Positions 34,724 to 44,691 are shown, counted from the stretch's first letter. The stretch: DNA of 64,000 nt from Amycolatopsis sp. NBRC 101858 (GCF_030269325.1 NZ_BSTD01000001.1:1194681-1258680); one strand, 5' to 3'. Translations and numbers: made by a program. Notes: a model not told the origin generated them from the sequence alone.

Positions 34724-35700
34724 GTCCGAAGTCAGGTACGCCGAAGAAGAACTTGATGCTCTTCTCCGGACGGGCGCACCGGGAGCTCGCCGAAGAGGTC
34801 GCCGAGCACCTCAACGTGACGATCACCCCGCAGACGGCGCACACGTTCGCCAACGGCGAGCTGTTCGTCCGGTTCGAGGAGTCCGTCCGCGGCACCGACG
34901 CCTTCGTCATCCAGGCGCACACCACGCCCATCAACGAGTACGTGATGGAGCAGCTGATCATGGTGGACGCGCTCAAGCGGGCGAGCGCGAAGCGGATCAC
35001 CGTCGTGATGCCGTTCTACCCGTACGCGCGCCAGGACAAGAAGCACAAGGGCCGCGAGCCGATCTCGGCCCGGCTGATCGCGGACCTGTTCAAGACCGCG
35101 GGCGCCGACCGGATCATGACGGTCGACCTGCACACCGCGCAGATCCAGGGCTTCTTCGACGGCCCGGTCGACCACCTGATGGCGCAGACCGTGCTGGCCG
35201 ACCACATCAAGAAGACCTACGGCGACGCCGACATCACGGTCGTCTCGCCGGACTCGGGCCGCGTGCGGCTGGCCGAGAAGTGGGCGCAGACGCTGGGCGA
35301 TCGGCCGATCGCGTTCATCCACAAGACGCGCGACCCGGACAAGCCGAACCAGGCCGTGGCCAACCGCGTGGTCGGCAAGGTCGAGGGCAAGCTCTGCGTC
35401 CTGATCGACGACATGATCGACACCGGCGGCACGATCGTGAAGGCCACCGAGGCCCTGATCGACGAGGGCGCGGCGGACGTCGTCATCGCGACGACCCACG
35501 GCATCCTGTCCGACCCGGCGACCGAGCGGCTTTCGCAGTGCAAGGCGCGCGAGGTCATCGTCACGAACTCGCTGCCGATCCCCGAGGAGAAGCGGTTCGA
35601 GGGGCTGACGGTCCTGTCGATCGCGCCGATGCTGGCGGAAGCCATCCAGCAGGTCTTCGAAGACGGCTCGGTCACGTCGCTCTTCGACGGCCAAGCCTGA
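34720..35700 (+). CDS. prs: Ribose-phosphate pyrophosphokinase
   Basis: 326-residue class I PRPP synthetase making phosphoribosyl pyrophosphate from ribose 5-phosphate and ATP. Motifs include [36 protein letters not shown], the pyrophosphate-binding [14 protein letters not shown] and the PRPP loop [16 protein letters not shown]. The ATGA overlap with glmU reproduces the conserved glmU-prs operon. A strong hairpin follows. Confidence 0.97.
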   Translation: MSPKSGTPKKNLMLFSGRAHRELAEEVAEHLNVTITPQTAHTFANGELFVRFEESVRGTDAFVIQAHTTPINEYVMEQLIMVDALKRASAKRITVVMPFYPYARQDKKHKGREPISARLIADLFKTAGADRIMTVDLHTAQIQGFFDGPVDHLMAQTVLADHIKKTYGDADITVVSPDSGRVRLAEKWAQTLGDRPIAFIHKTRDPDKPNQAVANRVVGKVEGKLCVLIDDMIDTGGTIVKATEALIDEGAADVVIATTHGILSDPATERLSQCKAREVIVTNSLPIPEEKRFEGLTVLSIAPMLAEAIQQVFEDGSVTSLFDGQA

Positions 35701-35708
35701 CAAACCGT

Positions 35709-35738
35709 CCGCCGGGCGCGAAATCCCGCGCCCGGCGG
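35709..35738. terminator. Terminator hairpin after prs
   Basis: CCGCCGGGCGCG (35709-35720) pairs with CGCGCCCGGCGG (35727-35738), a 12-bp perfect stem with a 6-nt loop just after the prs stop. Confidence 0.8.
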
Positions 35739-35764
35739 GGGTTTCCGGCGCTAGCGTCGCCGGC

Positions 35765-36625
35765 ATGAGCCAGTTCAAGTTCGGCGTCAGCTTCCGTGAG
35801 ATCGGCAGCCGGGACGCCTGGATCACGAAGTGCCGGCGGGCCGAAGAACTCGGCTACGACGCCATCACCGTGCCCGACCACCTCGGCACCGGGCGGTTCG
35901 CGCCGTTCCCCGTGCTGGCCATGGCCGCCGCCGTCACCGAACGGCCGCGGCTCGGGACCCTCGTGTCGAACGTGCCCTTCTACAACCTCGCGCTCTTCGC
36001 CCGCGAAGCCTCTTCGACGGCCGCGCTGCTCGACGGGCGCCTGGATCTGGGCCTCGGCGCCGGGCACATGAAAGCCGAGTTCGACGCCGCCGGGCTGCCG
36101 TGGCAGAACGCCGCCGCCCGGATCGGCCACCTCGAAGAGAGCCTCGGCTACCTGCGGAAACACTTCGAAGACGAAGGTCTCGACCACCCGCGGCTGCTCC
36201 TCGCGGGCAACAGCGACGGCGTCCTGGACCTGGCCGCCGAGCACGCGGACGTCGTCGGCTTCGCGGGGCTGCGGCAGCAGCCCGGCAAGCCGCCGGGCAC
36301 CTTCAAGCTCGACGTCGACATGGACGAGCGCGTCGCGTACTTCCGCTCGAAGACGGCCCGCGACGTCGAGTACAACATGCTGGTCCAGCACGTCGAGGTC
36401 ACCGACGACCGGCGAAAAGCCGCCGAAGCGTGGCACGAGAAAACCGAGCGAAGCGCCGTCGAAACCGCCGAGGACCTCCTCGATGCGCCCCAGCTCCTGC
36501 TGGGCACGGTCGAGGAGATCGCCGGACAGCTGGAAACCCGGCGCGAGCGCTACGGCTTCTCCTACATCACGGTCTTCGAGCCGTTCCTCGAAACGTTCGC
36601 GCCGGTGCTGAAGGAACTTCAGTAG
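35765..36625 (+). CDS. LLM-class F420-dependent oxidoreductase
   Basis: 286 residues of the luciferase-like TIM-barrel superfamily, resembling TIGR03621 F420-dependent enzymes: MSQFKFGVSFREIGSRDAW, AEELGYDAITVPDHLG, AALLDGRLDLGLGAGHMKAE and ITVFEPFLETFAPVL. Substrate unknown. The ATG lies 7 nt after a TAGCGT box and just past the prs terminator, so it is an independent leaderless unit. It is convergent with the next gene by a 7-nt overlap. Confidence 0.87.
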   Translation: MSQFKFGVSFREIGSRDAWITKCRRAEELGYDAITVPDHLGTGRFAPFPVLAMAAAVTERPRLGTLVSNVPFYNLALFAREASSTAALLDGRLDLGLGAGHMKAEFDAAGLPWQNAAARIGHLEESLGYLRKHFEDEGLDHPRLLLAGNSDGVLDLAAEHADVVGFAGLRQQPGKPPGTFKLDVDMDERVAYFRSKTARDVEYNMLVQHVEVTDDRRKAAEAWHEKTERSAVETAEDLLDAPQLLLGTVEEIAGQLETRRERYGFSYITVFEPFLETFAPVLKELQ

Positions 36626-37260
36626 GCGACGGTGAACCGCGCGCGGCGGTGCTTCGGCTGCTCGATCTCGTCGACGTACGCGGTCGCGAAGTCGTCGCCG
36701 CCGATGTGCGACTTGCCGTTCTCGTCGGTCAGCAGGATGTCGCCGCCGACCCGGAACCCGCCCCGGCGCTCGCCGGGGATCCAGGCGCCGAACTCGGCGG
36801 CCGGGCTGACGTAGAACCAGTCGAGGCCCTCGGGCTGCTCGCGCAGCAGGCCGAGCACCTCGGCGTGGTTGCCGGCCTCTTCCTTGTACTCGGCCGGGAA
36901 CTGCGGGGTGTCGAACAGCCGCGGGCCGCCCTCGGCGACCAGCAGGCTCGCCGCCCCGCCCACGAACGAGAGCCGGACGCCGTTCTCACGCGCGATCCGC
37001 GCCAGCGCCGGCACCGCGTCGATGAGCTTCTGCCCGTCGATCGCGCGGGCCGGGGTGGCGACCACGATGACGTCCGCGTCCTTCACGACCTGCGAGACGA
37101 ACTCCTCGTCGTGCAGCGAGCCCTCCCGCTCGTCGACGCCTTCGGGCGCCGAGCCGGGGTTCCGCGCGACGCCGACGACCTCGTGCCCGCGCCGCAGCGC
37201 CTCGGCGCCGATCCTGCCCCCGGCGTACCCGGTCCCCCCGAAAACCACCAGCTTGGCCAT
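36619..37260 (-). CDS. Atypical SDR / NAD(P)-binding Rossmann protein
   Basis: 213 residues. The Rossmann motif is VVFGGTGYAGGRIGAEALRR, followed by a DADVIVVATPAR strand and a C-terminal region AEFGAWIPGERRGGFRVGGD typical of atypical SDRs annotated as NAD(P)H-binding or NmrA-like proteins (YwnB-like). The YxxxK catalytic pair is absent. Role unknown, possibly redox or stress related. The ATG at 37260 has GGGAG upstream. Confidence 0.82.
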   Translation of the reverse strand: MAKLVVFGGTGYAGGRIGAEALRRGHEVVGVARNPGSAPEGVDEREGSLHDEEFVSQVVKDADVIVVATPARAIDGQKLIDAVPALARIARENGVRLSFVGGAASLLVAEGGPRLFDTPQFPAEYKEEAGNHAEVLGLLREQPEGLDWFYVSPAAEFGAWIPGERRGGFRVGGDILLTDENGKSHIGGDDFATAYVDEIEQPKHRRARFTVAY

Positions 37261-37358
37261 GTCATCTCCCGTTCGGATTCGGCTGTCTCCAGCCGATGCT
37301 AGGAACGGAAGATCACCTACTTCAACGGGAGCAACGCACCCCCGGGTAGGTGTCCAGC

Positions 37359-38474
37359 TCAGCCGCCCAGGCCCGCGAACTCCGCGGCGACCTTCTGCTT
37401 CACGGCGTTGGCGTCGAGCGCCGCGCGCACCTCCGCCGTCGCGTTCGGCTTGGACAGCACCTGGTAGCTGGCGGTGCGGTTCGGCAGCTTGAACTTGACC
37501 GTGCAGGACATCTTCACCGTCGCGTACGGCTCGGCGTCGGCCGCCGCCGTGCAGGTCTGCGCGCCGAGCGAGTCGGCGCTGACCTCGACCGAGAGGTTGA
37601 TGTGCACGACGCTCTTCCCGCCGCCGGCCGGCGAGCCGACCACGCTGGTGGAGACGTCCACGGTCGTCGTGCAGGAGCCGACGAAGTCCTTGCAGTCGAG
37701 GTTGTCGTTCGTGACGACGGCGCTGGCCTGCACCAGGCCCTCGAACGGCTGACCCAGCCCGCCGACGGCGTTGTCGAGGTCGGTGTGGAACGTCTTCAGC
37801 GCGTCGCCGGCGACCGGGTCGACGCGGAACTCGGCACCGAACTTCGGCCCGGCCTGCGGGTCGAGCAGCGCCGGGGCGAAGCTGACCACCCGGTTCGGCT
37901 TGGCCGTGGTGACGCGCAGGACGCTGGGCGCGGCGCCGAGCTGGTAGACCTCGGTGCCGTCCGGCAGCTTCGCCTTGACCGGGTCGCCCAGCCGGTCGAG
38001 GCCGGCCAGCGCCTTGCGCAGCCCGTCGGCCAGCGCCTGCGGCGCGAACTTGGCAGCGGGGTCGAAGGGCAGCTCGGAGCCGAGCGAACGCACCCAGCTC
38101 GTGCCGAACTGCGTGCCCTCGTCGATGGCGTGCGCCTTCCAGTAGTCGGCGTCGGCCTGCAGGTAGAACTGGCCCCCGGCCGAAGTCACCTGGACGACGC
38201 GGCCTTCCAGCGGCAGGCCGCCGAACGCGGTACCGCCGCGGGTGACCCGGAACTGCTGCTCGGCCCCCTTGGTCGTCGACTTCAGGGAGAGCGCGGGCGT
38301 CTGGCCCAGCGCCGTGAGGGCGGCGTCGACCGCGGCACGCTGTTCGGCGCGCCGGTCGGCCGTCTGCTGCCCCGCGGCGGACACCCCGGCGGTGCCGGGG
38401 ACCGCGACCTGGCACCCGGCCAGCAGTCCGCCCAGCAGCAGCACCGCCGCCGCCGTGGCCCGTCGAGCCCGCAT
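37359..38474 (-). CDS. Secreted lipoprotein of unknown function
   Basis: 371 residues. The signal MRARRATAAAVLLLGGLLAGC carries a lipobox LLAGC with the lipidated Cys at residue 21. The mature part is mostly beta-strand, with a GGQFYLQADADYWKAHA region and four further Cys in the C-terminal half. It occupies the place of M. tuberculosis lpqT (between prs and rplY) but is in the opposite orientation and not clearly homologous. The ATG at 38474 is preceded by GGGGGCGGAAG. Confidence 0.72.
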   Translation of the reverse strand: MRARRATAAAVLLLGGLLAGCQVAVPGTAGVSAAGQQTADRRAEQRAAVDAALTALGQTPALSLKSTTKGAEQQFRVTRGGTAFGGLPLEGRVVQVTSAGGQFYLQADADYWKAHAIDEGTQFGTSWVRSLGSELPFDPAAKFAPQALADGLRKALAGLDRLGDPVKAKLPDGTEVYQLGAAPSVLRVTTAKPNRVVSFAPALLDPQAGPKFGAEFRVDPVAGDALKTFHTDLDNAVGGLGQPFEGLVQASAVVTNDNLDCKDFVGSCTTTVDVSTSVVGSPAGGGKSVVHINLSVEVSADSLGAQTCTAAADAEPYATVKMSCTVKFKLPNRTASYQVLSKPNATAEVRAALDANAVKQKVAAEFAGLGG

Positions 38475-38826
38475 CTTCCGCCCCCTGCTCTGCCGCCCGC
38501 GTCCGAGCACACCTCGGCCGGTGAAGTCCCGCCACCGGATTTGTGTCGTCACGCACCGGGGTTCAGGAGGGTTCTAGCCTGGCCCGGGCCCCCGCCGCAA
38601 CCCACCGTGATGAGGTTGGTTTACACTCTTGAGGTTGTCTCGGCGAGGCGGGGCCCTTCTGGGTGCCCGGCGTGATCGACGCGGCGGCTCGGAGTAGCCC
38701 CCGGCTGTCGTGCACGCCCGGAAACTCGCCGCCGAACGCAACCGCCTGAACAGAACAACGCCCGCATCCCCCGCCGCAGCATGCTGTCTCCCGCACCATG
38801 TTCGTGATTTGAAGGAGTGCCACACC
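38475..38826 (+). promoter_or_regulatory. Divergent region and rplY leader
   Basis: 352 bp without a gene. A TACACT box at 38622-38627 is a reasonable -10 for rplY and would give a leader of about 190 nt. The leader begins with GC-rich complementary segments (GGGGCCC, GGGTGCCC, GCCCCC) that could fold. GAAGGAG precedes the rplY GTG. Nothing more specific can be assigned. Confidence 0.35.
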
Positions 38827-39432
38827 GTGTCCGAGGTACGTCTGTCCGTCGAGCCGCGCACCGAGTTCGGCAAGGGCGCCGCGCGCCGCACGCGTCGCGC
38901 CGGCAAGATCCCCGCCGTGCTGTACGGCCACGGCTCGGACCCGCGGCACTTCGCGCTGCCGGCCATCGAGTTCGCCCGCGTCGTGCGTGAGAACGGCTCC
39001 AACGCCGTCATCACGCTCGCCATCGAGGGCTCCGACGAGCTCGCGCTGACGAAGACCATCGTCGTGCACCCGCTCAAGAACTACATCGAGCACGTCGACC
39101 TGCTGGTCGTGAAGCGCGGCGAGAAGATCGTCGTCGACGTCCCCGTCGTCGTCACCGGCAACCCCGGCCCCGGCGGCCTGGTCAACCAGGACGTCGACAC
39201 CCTCCAGGTCGAGGTCGAGGCGCTGCACATCCCGGAGCAGTTCGAGGTCTCCATCGAGGGCCTCGAGGTCGGCAGCCAGGTCCTGGCCGGCCAGGTCGAG
39301 CTGCCGCAGGGCGCCACCCTGGTCACCGACCCCGAGTCGCTGGTCGTCGCCGTCAACGAGCCGCAGCGTGAAGAGGCCGACGACGAGGACGCCGCCGAAG
39401 CGGGCGACGAGTCGGCCGAAGCCGCCGAATAG
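38827..39432 (+). CDS. rplY: 50S ribosomal protein L25 (Ctc form)
   Basis: 201-residue long-form L25/Ctc, which binds 5S rRNA. The N-terminal L25 domain reads RLSVEPRTEFGKGAARRTRR and KIPAVLYGHGSDPRH. The beta-rich C-terminal TL5 domain follows (EALHIPEQFEVSIEGLEVGS), with an acidic tail EEADDEDAAEAGDESAEAAE. The GTG at 38827 has GAAGGAG nearby. Followed 9 nt later by pth, as in M. tuberculosis. Confidence 0.95.
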   Translation: MSEVRLSVEPRTEFGKGAARRTRRAGKIPAVLYGHGSDPRHFALPAIEFARVVRENGSNAVITLAIEGSDELALTKTIVVHPLKNYIEHVDLLVVKRGEKIVVDVPVVVTGNPGPGGLVNQDVDTLQVEVEALHIPEQFEVSIEGLEVGSQVLAGQVELPQGATLVTDPESLVVAVNEPQREEADDEDAAEAGDESAEAAE

Positions 39433-39441
39433 CATTTCCGC

Positions 39442-40035
39442 ATGACCGAAGACCTGCCCGGGGCCGGCGAGCTGATCCTGCTCGCCGGCCTCGGCAATCC
39501 CGGACCCCAGTACGCCGGAAACCGGCACAACGTCGGTTTCATGGTGCTGGACGAGCTGGCCGCCCGGATCGGCGGCAAGTTCAAGACGCACAAGAGCGGC
39601 GGCGAGGTGCTCGAAGGCCGGCTGGCCGGGCGCCGCGTCGTGCTCGTGAAGCCGCGCTCGTACATGAACCTCTCCGGCGGCCCGGTGGTCGGCGCGGCGC
39701 GGTTCTACAAGGTGCCGCCGACCGGCGTGGTCGTGGTGCACGACGAGCTGGACGTCGACTTCGGCGCGCTGAAGCTCAAGTTCGGCGGCGGCGACAACGG
39801 CCACAACGGGCTGCGCTCGATCACGAAGTCCTTCGGCACCCGCGACTACTACCGGGTCCGGTTCGGCATCGGCCGCCCGCCCGGCCGCCAGGACCCCGCG
39901 GACTTCGTGCTGAAGGACTTTTCGACGGTGGAACGCAAGGAACTCCCGCTCGAGGTGGATCGGTGCGCGGACGCGACCGAAGCGCTGGTCGGCACGGGTC
40001 TGGCGGCCGCGCAAAACGCCTTCCATGCGGGCTGA
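39442..40035 (+). CDS. pth: Peptidyl-tRNA hydrolase
   Basis: 197 residues. It releases tRNA from peptidyl-tRNA that has dropped off ribosomes. Motifs are [20 protein letters not shown] (catalytic His in NRHNVG), [24 protein letters not shown] and [19 protein letters not shown] box, whose TAG is the rplY stop, ends 6 nt before the ATG, so an internal leaderless promoter may add to read-through from rplY. Confidence 0.96.
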   Translation: MTEDLPGAGELILLAGLGNPGPQYAGNRHNVGFMVLDELAARIGGKFKTHKSGGEVLEGRLAGRRVVLVKPRSYMNLSGGPVVGAARFYKVPPTGVVVVHDELDVDFGALKLKFGGGDNGHNGLRSITKSFGTRDYYRVRFGIGRPPGRQDPADFVLKDFSTVERKELPLEVDRCADATEALVGTGLAAAQNAFHAG

Positions 40036-40056
40036 CATCGGTGGCAAGGTGAGCCC

Positions 40057-40371
40057 ATGACCCCTGACGAAGTCCGGGCGATCGCGTTCGGCAAACCCCG
40101 CTTCGGCCGGCGCGGCTACAACGAGGACGAGGTCGACGCCTTCCTCGACCTGATCGCCGAGGCGCTGGCGGGCCGGAACATCCTGACCGCCGACGACATC
40201 CACTACGTCGACTTCACGATCATGCCGGTCGGCATGCGCAGCTACGACCAGGCGCAGGTCGACCTGTTCCTGGACGAGGCGGAGGCGGCGCTGATCGCGC
40301 TGCGGAACCCGCAGCCGGTGGCCGAAGAGCAGCGCCCGCAGGGCCCGCGGAAGTGGTTCGGCCGGTCCTGA
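40057..40371 (+). CDS. DivIVA-domain protein, copy 1
   Basis: 104 residues with two copies of the DivIVA N-terminal motif: [20 protein letters not shown] and [20 protein letters not shown]. In DivIVA/Wag31 this motif targets curved membrane, but here there is no long coiled-coil tail, only a short Pro/Arg end. Possibly a small polar or cell-wall-synthesis adaptor. An AAGGTGAG site precedes the ATG. It is followed by a paralogue. Confidence 0.8.
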   Translation: MTPDEVRAIAFGKPRFGRRGYNEDEVDAFLDLIAEALAGRNILTADDIHYVDFTIMPVGMRSYDQAQVDLFLDEAEAALIALRNPQPVAEEQRPQGPRKWFGRS

Positions 40372-40541
40372 CGGGTGTGAGGCCGGCCACACAGCGCTGC
40401 GTAGTCCCGCTCACTCACAGGCGGACGGCGGCCGCCCCGTCGGGGTGAGCTTCGAGGTCCGCCCCTTCCGGGGGAGCCTGTTCACGGGCTAGGACGGTGT
40501 ACGGCAGTTCGCACCGCTCAACCCCGGAATCGGAGAGTTGC

Positions 40542-40898
40542 ATGTCGTTCACCGCCGAAGACCTCGCCGAGGTCACCTTCGGTAACGCCCCGATCGGCCG
40601 CCGTGGCTACGCGAAGCACGAGGTCGACGAGTTCGTCCGGCGCATCGCCAAGACGTTCGCCGAGGAGGACGACCTGACCGCCGCCGAAGTGCACCACGTC
40701 ATCTTCGCGAAGCCGCTGATCGGCAAGCGCGGCTACGACGAGCGCGAGGTCGACGACTTCCTCGACGCGGTGGAAGACCAGCTCGCCACCCGCACCGGCC
40801 ACGCCCCGGACCTCCCGGGCGCCCGCACACCCGCGGAAGCGATGGCCGAACGCGCCGCCCCGCCGACGATCCGCGCGGAGCGGCTCCAGCAGCGCTGA
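40542..40898 (+). CDS. DivIVA-domain protein, copy 2
   Basis: 118 residues, again with two DivIVA-like units: [20 protein letters not shown] and [20 protein letters not shown], then a short Pro/Ala/Arg tail. It is paralogous to the gene at 40057 by tandem duplication. The ATG at 40542 ([11 protein letters not shown]) has GGAG upstream. The 170-bp gap before it probably holds its own promoter. Confidence 0.8.
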   Translation: MSFTAEDLAEVTFGNAPIGRRGYAKHEVDEFVRRIAKTFAEEDDLTAAEVHHVIFAKPLIGKRGYDEREVDDFLDAVEDQLATRTGHAPDLPGARTPAEAMAERAAPPTIRAERLQQR

Positions 40899-40940
40899 CC
40901 TCTCCGGCGGCGGGTCACCACGGCCCGCCGCCGGAGTGCG

Positions 40941-42629
40941 TCAGGCGTCGGCGTTCTTCTTGATCTTGTCCGCGAACTGCTGCGCCGTCGCCGCGCGCTT
41001 GACCTTGCCCGACGGCGTCTTCGGCAGGCTCCCCGCCGGCAGCACGACCACCGCGTACGGCCGCATGTCGACCGCGTCGCGCACCCGCGCCGAGACCTGC
41101 TTCATCAGGTTCTTCTCGGCGTCGGCGTCGCCCGCCAGCTTCGACTCGACGACCACCGCGAACCGCTCGCGGCGGCTGCCCGCGTCCAGCCGCACCGCCA
41201 CCGCGTTGCCCGCCCGCACGCCCTCGACCGACGTCGCCGCACGCTCGATGTCGGTCGGGTAGAGGTTGCGGCCGCCCATGATGATGACGTCCTTGCGGCG
41301 GCCGCAGATGACGATCTGGCCGTCCACCAGGTACCCGAGGTCGCCGGTGTTCAGCCAGCCTTCGGCGTCCTGGGTGGGAACCGGGCCGTCCATGGTCAGG
41401 TAGCCCGGCGTCACGGCCTCGCCGCGCAGCCGGATCTCGCCGACTTCCCGATCGCCGACGCGCGTGCCCGCGTCGTTCACGATCTCGGCTTCCAGCCCGT
41501 CCAGCGGACGGCCGAGCAGCGCGAACGACCGAACGCCGTCGGTGCCGCGCCGCGGGTCGCCCTCGGGGACCGGCACCGCGCGGTTGTCCGCCTCCAGCGC
41601 GTCGGCCTCGACGACGTCGAGCGTGAGCCCGGTGAACAGCGGCGCGAACGACACCGCGAGCGTCGCCTCGGCCATGCCGTAGGCCGGGAAAACGCATTCC
41701 GCCGGCATCTTGAACCGGGCGCCGGCGTCCACGAAGGTCTGGACGGCGGTCTCGTCGATGGGCTCGGCACCGTTCAGGGCGATCCGCAGCTTGGAGAGGT
41801 CGTAGGCGTCGTCCTCGTCGACGCGCGCCATCCGGCGCCCGACGATCGCGTACGCGAAGTTCGGCGCCGCCGTCGTCGTGCCGCCGTACTTGGTGATCAG
41901 CTCGGGCCAGATCAACGGCCCCGACAGGAACTCGACCGGCGTGATCTTGACGAGCTCGACGCCGAAGGTCATCGGCACGGTCAGGAAGCCGACCATGCCC
42001 ATGTCGTGGAAGGTCGGCAGCCAGGACACCATCACGTCGGTGTCGAAGTCGAACTCCGCGCGGTCGACCATGGCCTTGACGTTGGAGTAGAGGTTCCCGT
42101 AGGTGATCCGCACGGCCTTGGGATCGGCGGTCGAGCCGCTGGTCAGCTGCAGGAGCGCCGTCTCGCCTTCGTCGGTGCCGACGACGTCCGCGAGCGGCTC
42201 GGCGTCGGCGAGCTCGGTGATGAGCTTGAAGCCGATGCCCTTCTCGGCGAGCACGGGGGCGAGCTGGTCGAAGGGCTCGCCGAGCAGCACGAGGTCCGAG
42301 CCGATCATCCCGAGCACGCGCACGGTGTCCTCGGCCCATTCGGCGAGGTCGGTGCGCGGAGTGGGCTGGTGCAGCATGGTGACGCTGCCCCCGGCCAGCC
42401 AGACGGCCTGCACGGTCGGCGCGATGAGCACCGGCGCGGCGGCCAGCACCCCGACGGCGGTCCCCCGCTCGAACCCGCCCGCGACGAGCCCACCGGCGAT
42501 CCGCCGGGCTTCCTCGTGCACGTCGGCCCAGGTCCGCCGGACCGGCTCCTTCGGCTCCCCGGTGACCATGCCACGCTGCTGACCTCGCCCCGCCGCGGTG
42601 GCGACGAGCGTGTCCACGAACCTGCTCAT
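40941..42629 (-). CDS. FadD/FAAL-like acyl-AMP ligase
   Basis: 562-residue adenylate-forming enzyme. The P-loop is LLQLTSGSTADPKAVRITYG, GMAEATL and GWLNTGDLGYL are further family motifs, and the C-terminal catalytic Lys lies in LPKTPSGKVKR. It occupies the position of M. tuberculosis Rv1013 (pks16), a fatty-acid adenylate ligase relative. No PKS or carrier-protein gene is adjacent, so the acceptor is unknown. The ATG lies 7 nt after TAATCT, suggesting a leaderless transcript. The 237-bp gap upstream (42630-42866) has no convincing gene. Confidence 0.85.
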   Translation of the reverse strand: MSRFVDTLVATAAGRGQQRGMVTGEPKEPVRRTWADVHEEARRIAGGLVAGGFERGTAVGVLAAAPVLIAPTVQAVWLAGGSVTMLHQPTPRTDLAEWAEDTVRVLGMIGSDLVLLGEPFDQLAPVLAEKGIGFKLITELADAEPLADVVGTDEGETALLQLTSGSTADPKAVRITYGNLYSNVKAMVDRAEFDFDTDVMVSWLPTFHDMGMVGFLTVPMTFGVELVKITPVEFLSGPLIWPELITKYGGTTTAAPNFAYAIVGRRMARVDEDDAYDLSKLRIALNGAEPIDETAVQTFVDAGARFKMPAECVFPAYGMAEATLAVSFAPLFTGLTLDVVEADALEADNRAVPVPEGDPRRGTDGVRSFALLGRPLDGLEAEIVNDAGTRVGDREVGEIRLRGEAVTPGYLTMDGPVPTQDAEGWLNTGDLGYLVDGQIVICGRRKDVIIMGGRNLYPTDIERAATSVEGVRAGNAVAVRLDAGSRRERFAVVVESKLAGDADAEKNLMKQVSARVRDAVDMRPYAVVVLPAGSLPKTPSGKVKRAATAQQFADKIKKNADA

Positions 42630-42866
42630 GCGCGTCAGATTACTGTCTGGGTGTCAACATCCGCCGACCAAGGCGGAAACCGGGCCTCGCAGCCAGTTGT
42701 CGACCTGCCGCTGCCCCCGGCCCCCACCGATCCTCGTCAACGCCCGATGTGCCGCAGGAGGGTGCGCTTGACGACGAGGGCCATGGGCAAGGCCCGCGGG
42801 TGGTCGAGCCCCACCACGTCGGCCTGCCACGCGGCACACCCAGGGAGTCACCCGGCCCCAGCACCC

Positions 42867-44633
42867 TCATTCCAGCAGCTCGGACGTCTCCAGCCAGCGG
42901 CCCTCGACGTCCTCGATCTCGCCCTTGACGCCCTTCAGCTCCGCGTTGAGCTCCATCAGCTTCGCCGGGTCCGTCGCCGCCTCCAGCAGCGCCGCGTGGA
43001 GCTTCTCCTCCTTCGAATGCAGCTGGTCGAGCTTGCGCTCCAGCCGGCCCAGGTCCTTCTGGGCCGCGCGGAGGTCCGCCGCCGACTTCTTCGCCTCGGC
43101 CTTCGCCGCCGTCGGGGTGGTCGCGGCCGCCGGTTCCTTGGCGAGGGCGCGGCGGTTCAGGTACTCCTCGATGCCGCCCGGCAGGTGGGTGATGCGGCCG
43201 TCGCCGAAGAGGGCGACGATCGTGTCGCAGACCCGTTCGACCAGGTAGCGATCGTGCGACACCACGACCATCGTGCCCGGCCAGCCGTCGAGGAGGTCTT
43301 CCAGCTGCTGCAGCGTGTCGATGTCCAGGTCGTTCGTCGGCTCGTCGAGCAGCAGCACGTTCGGCTCGGCCATCAGCAGCCGGCACAGCTGCAGCCGGCG
43401 CCGCTCGCCGCCGGAGAGGTCGCCGACGGGGGTCCACTGGCGGGCCTGCGGGAAGCCCAGCTTCTCGCCCAGCTGCGACGCCGTCATCTCCTGCTTGCCG
43501 AACACCACGCGCCCGGCCACCTGCTCGATCGCCTGCAGCACGCGCAGGTCGCCGGGCAGGTCGTCGAGCTCCTGGCGCAGGTGCGCGAGTGCGACCGTCT
43601 TGCCCTCGATCCGGCGCCCGGTCGACCCTTCGACGTCACCACCCAGCAGTTTCAGCAGGGACGTCTTGCCGGAACCGTTGATCCCGACCAGGCCGATCCG
43701 GTCGCCCGGCCCGACCCGCCAGGTGACGTGGTCGAGCAGCGTCCGGTCGCCGACCGTGTACGTCGTGTCTTCCAGCTCCAGCACGGTCTTGCCCAGGCGC
43801 CGCTTCGCGAACGCCATCAGCTCGACGGAGTCGCGCGGCGGCGGCACGTCCGCGATCAGCGCCTCGGCCGCGTCGATGCGGTAGCGCGGCTTCGACGACC
43901 GCGCCTGCGGGCCGCGGCGCAGCCACGCCAGCTCCTTGCGCGCCAGGTTCTGCCGCTTCTCCTCGGCCGTCGCCGCCAGCCGCGCCCGCTCGGCGCGCGC
44001 GAAGATCCAGTCGGCGTAACCACCTTCGTACATCTCGACGCGGCCGTTCGCGACCTCCCACGTCAAGGTCGCGACGGTGTCGAGGAACCACCGGTCGTGG
44101 GTGACGACCACGACCGCGATCCGCCGGGTCAGCAGGTGGTCGGCGAGCCACTGGACACCTTCGACGTCCAGGTGGTTGGTCGGCTCGTCGAGCACGACGA
44201 GGTCGAGCTCGCCGGTCAGCGCGGCGGCCAGCGAAACGCGGCGCCGCTCGCCACCGGAGAGGTTCGCCGTCGGCGTGTCCAGCCCGATCGCGGTGATCCC
44301 GAGTCCGTCCACAATGGATCGCACGCGGGCGTCGGCCGCCCATTCGTGCTCGGCGCCGTAGCGTTCGAGGACGACGTCGCCGACCGTGCTGCCGTCCGGG
44401 AGCTCGGTCCGCTGGGTGACCACGGCCATCCGCAGGCCGCCGACGTGGCTCACCCGCCCGGAATCCGGCTCGGCGAGTCCGGAAAGGACTTCCAGGAGGG
44501 TCGTCTTGCCACCGCCGTTGAGGCCGACGACGCCGATGCGCTGCCCGGCCGCGACGCCCAGCGAGACGCCGTCCAGCAGCGGCTTCACCCCGTAGGACTT
44601 GCTCACCGCTTCCAGGTTGACCAGGTTGGCCAT
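42867..44633 (-). CDS. ABC-F family ATPase
   Basis: 588 residues with two ABC domains and no membrane segment. Walker A is VVGLNGGGKTT and VGINGSGKTS, the signature LSGGERRR occurs twice, and Walker B is VVLDEPTNHLD and LLLDEPTNDLD. A basic linker joins the two domains, and the C-terminal coiled coil (about 510-588) contains KDLGRLERKLDQLHSKEEKL. ABC-F proteins act on the ribosome in translation or antibiotic protection; this Uup-like layout does not single out a role. Confidence 0.92.
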   Translation of the reverse strand: MANLVNLEAVSKSYGVKPLLDGVSLGVAAGQRIGVVGLNGGGKTTLLEVLSGLAEPDSGRVSHVGGLRMAVVTQRTELPDGSTVGDVVLERYGAEHEWAADARVRSIVDGLGITAIGLDTPTANLSGGERRRVSLAAALTGELDLVVLDEPTNHLDVEGVQWLADHLLTRRIAVVVVTHDRWFLDTVATLTWEVANGRVEMYEGGYADWIFARAERARLAATAEEKRQNLARKELAWLRRGPQARSSKPRYRIDAAEALIADVPPPRDSVELMAFAKRRLGKTVLELEDTTYTVGDRTLLDHVTWRVGPGDRIGLVGINGSGKTSLLKLLGGDVEGSTGRRIEGKTVALAHLRQELDDLPGDLRVLQAIEQVAGRVVFGKQEMTASQLGEKLGFPQARQWTPVGDLSGGERRRLQLCRLLMAEPNVLLLDEPTNDLDIDTLQQLEDLLDGWPGTMVVVSHDRYLVERVCDTIVALFGDGRITHLPGGIEEYLNRRALAKEPAAATTPTAAKAEAKKSAADLRAAQKDLGRLERKLDQLHSKEEKLHAALLEAATDPAKLMELNAELKGVKGEIEDVEGRWLETSELLE

Positions 44634-44691
44634 GCGCTCAGCCGATCCTTTCCGAGAGAAGAAGAAGTATCCGACCATCCACAGTGGAGGG

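Noticed and set aside
40941-42629. Acyl-AMP ligase as part of a natural-product cluster
   Set aside because: No polyketide synthase, peptide synthetase or carrier protein lies nearby; position matches the conserved Rv1013 locus instead.
42654-42851. A 65-codon minus-strand frame between the ABC-F gene and the acyl-AMP ligase
   Set aside because: Composition is Arg/Gly/Pro-rich. Another frame there has only about 27-36 plausible codons, with no good start, so neither is supported.
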